Positions 6,267 to 11,580 of a DNA stretch of 11,580 bases are shown piece after piece. Location of the stretch: positions 1 to 11,580 of the forward strand of contig JBBRHF010000141.1 of assembly GCA_038223055.1 (NCBI GenBank), in the 5' to 3' direction. The translations under genes and the position numbers were made by a program. The notes below the pieces were generated by a model. The model did not search any database, had not been told where the DNA came from, and was given only the letters and a program-made list of their open reading frames with translations. Positions within the stretch are counted from its first letter, which is position 1. Each line of letters opens with the position of its first letter. Source of the DNA: JBBRHF01 sp038223055 (GTDB lineage Bacteria; Actinomycetota; Actinomycetes; JACCUZ01).

Positions 6267-7134
6267 TGATCGCCGCAGGTAACCCTTCGAGGCCGTCGCA
6301 GCAGGCGATGAGCACGTCGGCCACGCCGCGGTTGCGCAGCTCGGTGAACACGTTGAGCCAGAACTTGGCGCCCTCCGCGGACTGCACCCAGATGCCCAGC
6401 ACGTGCTTGATTCCGTCGGTGTCCACGCCCACCACCAGGTGGGCGGCCTTGTTCACCACGTGCGCGCCGTCGCGGACCTTGACCACCAGCGCGTCGATGT
6501 AGACGATCGGGTAGACCGGGTCCAGCGGGCGGGTCTGCCAGGCCTTGACCTCATCGAGCACCGCGGCGGTGATCTTGGAGATGGTGTCCCGGGACACCTC
6601 CACGCCCAGCGTGCGGGCCAGGTGGGCCTCGATGTCGCGGACTGTCATCCCACCGGCATAGAGGCTGATGATCACCCCGTCGAGGCCCCCGGTCAGGCGC
6701 CGGGACCCCTTGGGGACCAGCCGCGGCTCGAAGCTGGAGACCCGGTCCCGGGGCACGTCCAGGGCCACCAGCCCGGCCTCGGTGAGCACCGTCTTGGGCG
6801 TGGTGCCGTTGCGCGGGTTGGGTGCCCCGCGCCCGCCCGGGTCGCCCTTGTCGTAGCCCAGGTGCTCCGCGAGCTCGACCTGCAGCCCGCGTTCGAGGAC
6901 CTTCTTGATCGACTCGGGCAGGAACCCGCCGGTGCCGGTCAGCCGCAGCTCGCCGGCCGCCGCCCGCCCGACCAGCTGACTCAGCCAGGCCTCGTCGACC
7001 AGTTCGTCGACCAGCGCCTCGGTCGAGCCCGGCGACACCGCCCGTGCCGGCGCGCTGCGGTCCGCGCCCTCGGTGGAGGCGGTGACCGGCGAGCAGGTCT
7101 GGTCCGTGTTCGAGGTCATCGTCGTAGTGGACAT
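6259..7134 (-). pseudogene. IS256 (Mutator-type) transposase, C-terminally truncated
   Basis: From ATG at 7132-7134 the protein reads through SQLVGRAAAGELRLTGTGGF, LAEHLGYDKGDPGGRG, NGTTPKTVLTEAG, VPRDR, LYAGGMTVRDIEAHLARTLG and VSRDTISKIT, then YPIVYIDALVVKVRDG with the first catalytic Asp and LIACCDGLEGLPAAI with the second. This is a standard IS256-family transposase of about 400 residues. Family similarity stops after AAITAT (about residue 292). The invariant VQTCVVHLIRNS-type region and the catalytic Glu are missing, replaced by foreign sequence that stays open to 6031. It is therefore inactive. A Shine-Dalgarno AAGGAG lies just upstream of the start. The plus-strand open frame over the same bases (6403-7488) is a shadow. 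Confidence 0.85.
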
Positions 7135-7189
7135 GTGATGCTCCTTTCCGTTCCGAAGTCACAGTCGTCACTCCGGACTCTTCCGCATC

Positions 7190-7218
7190 TCCCGTACACA
7201 GACCATCTGACACCCCCC
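7190..7218 (-). repeat. Probable outer end (terminal inverted repeat) of the IS256 remnant
   Basis: Upstream of the transposase start the minus strand reads GGGGTGTCAGATGGTCTGTG, like the terminal repeats of actinobacterial IS256 elements. It lies exactly where the DUF6431 gene outside loses its reading. The partner repeat has been lost with the truncated end of the element. Confidence 0.5.
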
Positions 7219-7587
7219 GCGCAGCCCGGCGGCGCGGACCGCGCGCAGCCACCCCCGCACCGTGCCCGCCGGCGCGTCCACCCGGGCGGCGGCCCGCCGG
7301 TGCCCGGCGCCCTCAGCGGCGGCCAGCAGGGCCACGCCGACGACCTCCACGCCCTAGCCGCGCCGGGGCAGGCACCACGCGGGCAGCAGCACCTGGGTCA
7401 CTCCGCAGCCCCGGCAACGGGCCCGGTCCGGCCGCAGCGCGACCACCTCGGCTCCCAGGCGGCGGACCCGCCGCACCCGCGCCGCTGACCAGACCCGAAG
7501 GCGCCCCTCGCAGCCCGCCTCCGGGCAGCTCAGCAGGCCCGCGCGCAACGCGCGCCGTGCCGCGTCGGGGTCCACGACCGTGATCAC
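7219..7587 (-). pseudogene. DUF6431-type zinc-ribbon/helix-turn-helix protein, disrupted by a TAG stop and by IS256
   Basis: From GTG at 7585-7587 the protein begins VITVVDPDAARRALRAGLLS, with Cys pairs in SCPEAGCEGRL and ARCRGCGVTQVLLP forming a zinc ribbon, the normal start of DUF6431 proteins found near actinobacterial transposons. After LPRRG comes TAG at 7354-7356. The same frame then continues GVEVVGVALLAAAEGAGHRR and APAGTVRGWLRAVRAAG, the expected helix-turn-helix region. Removing the stop would restore the family reading without any frame change. Just beyond, about 7218, IS256 DNA begins, so the C-terminal end is lost too. The stop could be a point mutation that came after, or allowed, the insertion. 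DUF6431 function is not established; a DNA-binding role is inferred from the domains. Confidence 0.7.
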
Positions 7588-7974
7588 ACAAGCTCGCTCT
7601 CTGCACCCGTCCAGCCTGCCGCGGCGCCCGCCGCGCGGGGAAGTGGGAAGTCGTGTTGCAGCATCCACGCTCCACCACGCTCACGACAACCCCTTGCCGC
7701 CCAACGGTTCCGGGCACCCGCGACGACACGGTGCGCACCAGCGCACCAGGACACCAACGACGCGACCAGCCACGACCCCGTTCATCCCCACCATGGCGTC
7801 GCACACCAACGACCCGACCCCCCGTGTCACCCACCGCCGACCTCGTCTCACCACGACTCGTTCCTCCCCAGCCACCCTGGCGATCAACACTGGCCTTGAT
7901 CTTGAGGTCTGCTCGTAACGTGGCTGCCGGCGCAGGTGTCCAGGTCGGCCTGCCCGTCGATCAAGGAGACTTCT
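7588..7974. other. Non-coding gap between DUF6431 remnant and IS110
   Basis: No convincing gene on either strand. The open frames here are short, biased only by GC content, and lack ribosome binding sites. A GC-rich near-palindrome lies around 7610-7630. The right end (after about 7880) is probably the non-coding left end of the IS110 element, where the sequence required for its target choice would lie. Confidence 0.4.
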
Positions 7975-8640
7975 TTGTCGAGCTCAGACAAGTCGATCTG
8001 GTTACGCGGTTTTCTGTGGGCTGGACGTGGGCAAGGGCGAGCACCACGCGTGCGCGCTGGACACCGCCGGCAAGCGGCTGCACGACAAGGCGCTACCAAC
8101 GAGCAGGCCGCCCTGTCCCAGGCCCTGGCCCGCCTCGTTGAGCACGGCCCGGCGCTGGTCGTGGTCGACCAACCCGCCTCGATCGGCGCGCTGGCCATCG
8201 CGGTCGCTGCTCGATGGGCGTCGACGTGGCCTACCTGCCGGGACCGGCTATGCGCCGAATCGCGGACCTGCATCCCGGCGAAGGCAAGACCGACCCGTTG
8301 ACCGAACAGGCAGGGCGTGTTCGCAGCTCAGCGGCTTGATTCCTCCGCTCACTGGGACCGGCGCACCTGTCGTCAGCGCCTTGTCGCGGCCGTTGACGGC
8401 ATTGGCCTGGCGTTGGCCGCATACGGAGCGACGACAATCGGCCTCGATCGCCCAGACAACTCCTCGTCCCGGCGCTTTTCGATCTTCTTCACCATCGACC
8501 GTCGGGGCCTTGAGACCGCGCCTGACCTGCTCGTTCGTCAGTTCTGGCGTTGCTGGCGGGGTAGTTCGGAGAAGACGCCCGCGACGCGTACATCACTGAG
8601 GAGGCCGCCCGGAGCATGCCGCACACCCTGCGCCGGGTCG
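7975..8640 (+). pseudogene. IS110-family transposase with three frameshifts and an insertion
   Basis: TTG at 7975 has AAGGAG (7963-7968) 6 bases upstream. The protein reads MSSSDKSIWLR, then in a second frame FCGLDVGKGEHHACALDTAG and KRLHDKALP. In a third frame it reads NEQAALSQALARLVEHGPAL and VVVDQPASIGALAIAV. In a fourth segment it reads SMGVDVAYLPGPAMRRIADL and HPGEGKTD. These are the DEDD RuvC-like half of an IS110 transposase: first Asp in GLDVGK, later Asp in GKTD. Each break fits one inserted or lost base (near 8010, 8090 and 8210). After GKTD the family sequence stops at 8294 and resumes at 8574 as DARDAYITEEAARSMPHTLRRV, so about 280 bases were inserted between the last two catalytic aspartates. 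Nothing of the C-terminal Tnp domain with the catalytic Ser is found. Inactive. Confidence 0.8.
8295..8573. mobile_element. About 280-bp insertion inside the IS110 catalytic motif
   Basis: IS110 similarity is continuous on either side of this block, and a GAC triplet borders it on both sides (8292-8294 and 8574-8576), possibly a 3-base target duplication. On the minus strand the phrase GRGVVWAIEADCRR near 8430-8480 recalls the VWAIE motif of another IS110 subgroup, but similarity is too short to call. It could be a non-autonomous element or a nested IS fragment. Confidence 0.4.
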
Positions 8641-8904
8641 GCAGGTCGCCCTATCGGCTGGTCGGCTGCTCGCGGCTGTCGCTGTGCAGGCACGACGGCG
8701 GGAGCCGCGGAGGTCGTCGAGTGCGCGCGGGAACTGGTGGAAGAGGTCATCCGGCCATCAATGTCCGCGGCGCGCGCCCCCCGCCGCCGTGAACGCTGCC
8801 GTCACCCCCGCGGGGAGCCGGGGATCCGGTGTATGTGCTGGCCTCGTTCCCCGACTGCCCCGGACCGGTGACCCTCGCCGTGTCGGCGCACGGGTGTGCC
8901 CGGT
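8641..8904. other. Unassigned stretch between IS110 remnant and toxin gene
   Basis: No complete gene. Two plus-strand pieces have coding-like composition: EVVECARELVEEVIRP near 8708-8755, and VYVLASFPDCPGPVTLAVSA with a little more near 8830-8932, ending at a TAA inside the 3' end of the antisense toxin gene. Neither has a start, a ribosome binding site or a family that I recognise. They may be debris of earlier genes. Confidence 0.3.
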
Positions 8905-9258
8905 TCAGGGCAGCCAGTGGATAAGGCGATACGGATCGGGATGCTGGTCCGCCCACCGGGCCAGGCGATGGGCAAGCACGTTCGCCATCGCGCCCGCGTC
9001 CGCGGGAAGGGTGCGCTTGAGGGCGAGCACCACTGGCGGCGTGACCTCACCGGCGCTCGCCGCGGCGTCGAGCAGGGAGACGAAGTCGACGGCGTTCTCG
9101 GTCACGATGACCCGGTCCTCGAAGGTGGCATGCTCGAACACCTCGCCGTCTGCCCGCCCGGTCAGGCCGGCGTCGTGGACGTGCTGCGCGTCATGACCTA
9201 GATCGGTCAGGTGCCGGGAAACGGCGGGGCTGAACATCTCATCGACGAGGAACCTCAC
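8905..9258 (-). CDS. PIN-like toxin, DUF5615/VapC45-like, 117 residues
   Basis: The start is GTG at 9256-9258, overlapping the antitoxin stop by 4 bases (GTGA), typical of translational coupling. MRFLVDEMFSPAVSRHLTDLGHDAQHV matches the opening of DUF5615 PIN-like proteins: a first strand with catalytic Asp6 (VDE), then the LGHDA-HV motif. ADGEVFEHA (37-44) and RVIVTENAVDF (49-59, Asp58) supply the remaining acidic positions. Such proteins are metal-dependent ribonucleases that cut RNA when the antitoxin is degraded; the mycobacterial VapC45 type is the nearest known. The length is normal and no disruption is seen. The subtype call rests on motif recognition; the specific RNA target cannot be inferred. 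Confidence 0.85.
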   Translation of the reverse strand: MRFLVDEMFSPAVSRHLTDLGHDAQHVHDAGLTGRADGEVFEHATFEDRVIVTENAVDFVSLLDAAASAGEVTPPVVLALKRTLPADAGAMANVLAHRLARWADQHPDPYRLIHWLP

Positions 9259-9677
9259 GCGGTCAGGAAGCGCTCACGCTCTCGCGCGGCCCGATCGGCG
9301 CGTTCCGCTGCAGTGGTGTTGCGGTCGATCATGGACTGAACCTCGTCGGGGTGGGTGGCGGCGAAGGAGACGGCAGTTCGCACCAGCCGCTCGGCTATAG
9401 CGAGCTGCTCGGCGGCGGCCCGGACGCGGGCGTCGCCGTGCTTGCCGGTGTGCCTGATGGCCACCACGATCTCCCACACGTCGGGCCCGCCGGCCACTGC
9501 CGCGCGCCGCCCCGCGGGTCCCGCGCGGTAGACGATGCCGGGGTGAGCGGAGGTCTTGAGTCCTTCGTCGAGCAGTCTGGTGACGAGGCTTGTCTCGCTG
9601 ACGCCCTCATCATGAGCGCGCCGCGCCAGTTCCTCCTTGAGCTGCGGGTCGAGTCGATAGGAGACCGAAGCAGACAT
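9255..9677 (-). CDS. Ribbon-helix-helix/DUF433-like antitoxin, 140 residues
   Basis: ATG at 9675-9677 is preferred because CCTCC on the plus strand (9688-9692, GGAGG in the mRNA) lies 10 bases upstream; an earlier ATG at 9699-9701 would include that site in the coding region. Residues 1-45 (SASVSYRLDPQLKEELARRA, then SLVTRLLDEGLK) form a ribbon-helix-helix DNA-binding domain. Residues 45-70 (HPGIVYRAGPAGRRAAVAGG then DVWEIV) match the DUF433-type motif of VapB45-like antitoxins. The rest is a charged helical tail that would embrace the toxin. It neutralises the PIN toxin encoded directly downstream and probably represses its own operon through the palindrome at 9693-9720. Confidence 0.85.
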   Translation of the reverse strand: MSASVSYRLDPQLKEELARRAHDEGVSETSLVTRLLDEGLKTSAHPGIVYRAGPAGRRAAVAGGPDVWEIVVAIRHTGKHGDARVRAAAEQLAIAERLVRTAVSFAATHPDEVQSMIDRNTTAAERADRAARERERFLTA

Positions 9678-9692
9678 TCGCTGACCACCTCC

Positions 9693-9720
9693 GTAGCGCA
9701 TCGTACTGCTCTTGCGCTAC
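9693..9720. promoter_or_regulatory. Palindromic operator candidate for the toxin-antitoxin operon
   Basis: GTAGCGCA (9693-9700) and TGCGCTAC (9713-9720) form a perfect 8-bp inverted repeat with a 12-base spacer, 16 bases upstream of the antitoxin start. On the minus strand TACGAT (9700-9705) inside it could serve as a -10 box, so a bound antitoxin dimer pair would block the promoter. Self-repression by ribbon-helix-helix antitoxins is established; this particular site is inferred. Confidence 0.55.
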
Positions 9721-9900
9721 ACCTTACTCGTCTGGACGCAGGTACCATCCCGCCATTCATGAAGTGTCCGGCCGTCCCCGGCGAGCGTCGGCCATCGCCA
9801 GGAACGCGCGCCCAGGACACGCCCAAGGAACCGGATCCACTGACGCGGGAACGGAATATGCGCAGTTCAGGGCCTCGGCGGACGTGGGTCGACCTGTCGG

Positions 9901-9942
9901 CTGAAAATCGGAAGGTCGGCGGTTCGACCCCACCCCTGGCCA
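9901..9942 (+). tRNA. tRNA-Phe 3' half, attachment-site remnant
   Basis: CTGAAAA (9901-9907) is the anticodon loop of tRNA-Phe(GAA). GGAAGGTC follows as 3' anticodon stem and variable loop. The T-arm is GGCGG-TTCGACC-CCACC (9918-9934), with one C-A mismatch in the stem. The 3' acceptor strand CCTGGCC plus A (9935-9942) would pair with GGCCAGG, the usual start of actinobacterial tRNA-Phe. The 5' half with the D-arm is not visible upstream and the anticodon stem pairs poorly, so this is not a functional tRNA. Such 3' halves are the normal attachment sites of tyrosine-integrase elements, and an integrase remnant lies 75 bases away. Confidence 0.65.
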
Positions 9943-10016
9943 CTCCTGATCGTGGTTCTGATCTGCGGTTTCATGTCAGGTTCCCTCGCCAACGGTGTCG
10001 TACGGGTCGGGTTTGG

Positions 10017-10122
10017 TCACCGATTGGTCACGGCGATGCCTCGTGATGTGATGAGTTGCGACGCGGTTTCCACCTGCTCAGCAGTCGCCTTCTTCATCAC
10101 GTGGGCGTAGACACGCCTGGTC
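10017..10122 (-). pseudogene. Tyrosine integrase, last 35 residues only
   Basis: The minus-strand frame ending at TGA 10017-10019 reads VTRRVYAHVMKKATAEQVET and then ASQLITSRGIAVTNR. TRRVYAHVM is the end of a phage-type tyrosine recombinase and the Tyr is the catalytic nucleophile. Similarity stops at about 10122, so the Arg-His-Arg part and everything N-terminal is gone. The gene end points at the tRNA-Phe half at 9901-9942, the common arrangement of an integrase next to its attachment site. It cannot encode an active enzyme. Confidence 0.6.
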
Positions 10123-10123
10123 A

Positions 10124-10360
10124 CGCTACCTGCTGGTCACCAACAAGTCCGCCTACGGTGTGGCGCCGGTGTCCACCCAATACTTCCCCGCCATGGCGAC
10201 CCCGTCCCAGCTACGCGCCGACCGGCTCCTCGCCGCCGCCCGCGCCGCTGGCGGCGACCCGCTCACCCTGGTCCGGCTGTTCGGCGTCAGCGGCGACACC
10301 GCCGTGCGGTACTGCACCGAACTCGACCCGGCCCCCCAGCAGCAGAACGGCCGAGCATAG
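10124..10360 (+). pseudogene. Second integrase/recombinase-like gene, C-terminal fragment
   Basis: The plus-strand frame RYLLVTNKSAYGVAPVSTQY, then TPSQLRADRLLAAA and DPLTLVRLFGVSGDTAVRYC, matches the end of actinobacterial tyrosine-recombinase-like proteins often found in transposon-rich DNA. The closing part is helix-turn-helix-like (LVRLFGVSGDTAVRY), followed by TAG at 10358-10360. The frame has no start of its own and meets the opposite-facing integrase fragment at about 10122, so a junction has cut off the N-terminal part. The family call is from recall of similar sequences and is moderate. Confidence 0.5.
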
Positions 10361-10406
10361 GCACACACCCGGGCGGTTCCACCATCACCCCCAAACATTC
10401 TCCTGC

Positions 10407-10412
10407 TATAAC
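10407..10412 (+). promoter_or_regulatory. -10 box for a leaderless IS1634 transposase transcript
   Basis: TATAAC at 10407-10412 lies 7 bases before ATG at 10420, which would place the first transcribed base at or next to the start codon. No ribosome binding site precedes the ATG. Leaderless mRNAs are common in Actinobacteria. The box is flanked by CCTGC (10402-10406) and GCAGG (10414-10418), an inverted repeat. Confidence 0.45.
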
Positions 10413-10419
10413 CGCAGGC

Positions 10420-11100
10420 ATGTACCTGCGGACCATCCAACGTCGCAACAAGGACGGCAGCGTGGTCCGCTACGTCCAGCTCGCGCACAATGTCCGCGAC
10501 CGGACGTCGGGGAACTCCGTCGCCCACACCATCCACAGCTTCGGCCGCGAAGACCAGCTCGACAGGGTCGCGCTGCAACGGCTCGCCGAGTCCATCCAGC
10601 GTTACCTGCGCGACACCGAAGACTGACCGAGGCCACTGGCCCGAATCCGGGCCCACGGCGGGCCGGCGCGCAGCGGGGCAAGCTGACCAGCCGGGAGTAC
10701 CGCCGACCCGCGAGGACTTCAGCCCGATCCGGCGCGTCAACACCGAAGTTCCGCCGGCAGCTACCTTCAGTAATCGCGAACATCAGGGCTTCCGGGGGTG
10801 GCGCGACATAAAGGCGCCCTCGGGCTGCGGCCCCTCTTCCACTACCGCGGGAACCGCATCCGCGCCCACATCCGGCTGTGCTGGCTCGCCCTGCTGCTAC
10901 GCGTGGTCGAGAACGTCACCAGCGACACCTGGCGCAACGTGCGCCAAGAACTCGACCGGATGCACCTAGTCACCCTGGGCACCGCCCACGGCCAAGTCGC
11001 GCAACGCTCCACCACCACCCTCGGGCAGAAGAAGATCCTCGGCGCGCTCAACCGGCCCGAGCCGCCACGGTTCTTCGACCTCACCGCCCCGAGCGACTGA
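10420..11100 (+). pseudogene. IS1634-family transposase, N- and C-terminal parts without the middle
   Basis: The first part (10420-10626, 68 residues) begins MYLRTIQRRNKDGSVVRYVQ and continues with HSFGREDQLDRVALQRL, the standard start of IS1634 transposases, ending at TGA 10624-10626. The last part (about 10800-11100) reads ALGLRPLFHYRGNRIRAHIR, CWLALLLRVVE, DTWRNVRQELDRMHLVTLGT and KKILGALNRPEPPRF, the standard end of the same family, closing at TGA 11098-11100. Both parts share a frame, but about 170 unrelated bases with two more in-frame stops lie between, and roughly 300 family residues with the DDE triad are absent. This was a deletion or replacement of the core, so the element is dead. 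Confidence 0.75.
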
Positions 11101-11230
11101 CCCCCGCCACCCCGGCGGAGGCAGCACGAGCGGGGCGTTCTGAAGTAACACGACCCCAACACGCCCCAGCCGCGTTCCCGCAGGTCAACACCATGATCAT
11201 CAGCCTCGTGTGCTCATGATCTTCGGAAGT
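11101..11230. other. Non-coding end of the IS1634 remnant
   Basis: No gene is seen. CATGATC occurs twice (near 11192 and 11215) about 23 bases apart. One of these points could be the outer boundary of the element, but its opposite terminal repeat is not identified. Confidence 0.3.
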
Positions 11231-11465
11231 CCGGGCATGACCCGGACAACAAGGCGCCCAACCTCCAGTTCGCGGACGTGGGGCACATGCTCACCGATGT
11301 CTCCGTACCGGCGACGGAGGCGGCCCCGACGGCCTGCGTCGTGAGCACGCGCCGACGGCGGGCGGCTCGGCGCACCTGACGGCGGGCACCGTGCGCAGCG
11401 TGGAGAACCGCAGCCCCGCAACGGCCCGGCTCCTCGTCGTGATAGCCACCTCCGAAGGAGGCGTC
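11231..11465 (+). pseudogene. Cupin-like remnant with a frameshift
   Basis: One frame reads HDPDNKAPNLQFADVGHMLT then DVSVPAT. A shift near 11318-11322 leads to GGPDGLRREHAPTAGGSAHL and TAGTVRSVENRSPATARLLV. AGTVRSVENRSPATARLLVV resembles the second conserved strand pair of small cupin proteins (HxxAGTxHxVxN). The fragment has no clear start, and the two pieces need one base change to join. The call is tentative. It could also be the tail of a different small enzyme. Confidence 0.3.
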
Positions 11466-11580
11466 GTGAGCACCGTCATCACCGCGGCGGTGGCACGCCT
11501 GCGCCTGCGCGACCCCCTCGACCGGCCGAGCGCCGATCTCGACATCGCCCGCCGCACGATGGACCTGATCGCCGAGGGCT
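11466..11580 (+). CDS. Start of a probable SnoaL/NTF2-like (ester cyclase) protein, runs off the window
   Basis: GTG at 11466 follows a strong Shine-Dalgarno AAGGAGG (11455-11461 region) at proper spacing. The visible 38 residues end with DLDIARRTMDLIAEG, a helix seen at the start of SnoaL-like polyketide cyclase and NTF2-like proteins (typically continuing with a D-L-x-x-F pattern). The frame also extends upstream into the cupin-like remnant, but the ribosome binding site supports GTG 11466. Only the first helix is available, so the family call is weak; the coding call is firmer. Confidence 0.5.
   Translation, partial: MSTVITAAVARLRLRDPLDRPSADLDIARRTMDLIAEG

Noticed and set aside
6403..7488. 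361-residue plus-strand open frame
   Set aside because: Antisense to the IS256 transposase and DUF6431 remnant, both clearly recognised on the minus strand.
7313..7834. 173-residue minus-strand frame over the DUF6431 region
   Set aside because: Different frame from the zinc-ribbon protein and without conserved motifs.
8684..9201. Plus-strand open frames across the toxin gene
   Set aside because: Antisense shadows of the PIN-like toxin.
10056..10811. 251-residue plus-strand frame
   Set aside because: Runs across the integrase and IS1634 fragments in another frame; Pro/Arg/Ser-rich and unlike any protein.
1..11580. CRISPR array, rRNA or complete tRNA
   Set aside because: No regularly spaced repeats, no rRNA-like segments, and the only tRNA-like sequence is a 3' half.

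Overview
The window is GC-rich DNA with strongly GC-biased third codon positions, GTG and TTG starts, and IS families (IS630, IS1634, IS256, IS110) plus a DUF6431-type zinc-ribbon gene typical of Actinobacteria. No rRNA, CRISPR array or housekeeping operon is present. It looks like an accessory or genomic-island segment of a high-GC actinobacterium; the genus cannot be read from it.

Layout. 1-960: a broken IS630 transposase, then a 5' fragment of an ArsC-type arsenate reductase, both on the minus strand. 958-1290: the C-terminal end of an IS1634-like transposase with an internal deletion. 1300-1674: degraded coding-like DNA. 1675-2163: a long non-coding leader with hairpins and a consensus -10 box. 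2164-6146: the only large intact unit, a two-gene plus-strand cassette encoding a 956-residue protein and a 361-residue protein. I recognise the first only as a widespread uncharacterised type. The second carries a spaced His-Gly and Gly-Cys pattern that fits a caspase-like (clan CD) cysteine protease fold. 6147-7587: a truncated IS256 transposase inserted in a DUF6431 gene that also carries a stop codon. 7975-8640: an IS110 transposase with three frameshifts and a roughly 280-base insertion inside its catalytic motif. 8905-9720: an intact VapBC-like toxin-antitoxin operon (minus strand) with a palindromic operator candidate. 9901-10360: a 3' tRNA-Phe half next to tyrosine-integrase remnants, an old attachment site. 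10420-11100: an IS1634 transposase lacking its middle. 11231-11580: a frameshifted cupin-like remnant and the start of a probable SnoaL/NTF2-like gene that leaves the window.

How it fits together. Only the two-gene cassette, the toxin-antitoxin pair and the gene at the right edge look functional. Almost everything else is a truncated or frameshifted mobile element. An intact, tightly spaced pair of large genes among decayed transposons and next to a toxin-antitoxin system is what an accessory cassette under selection would look like. A large filamentous or beta-rich partner with a putative protease is the candidate undescribed system here. Its function is inference only.
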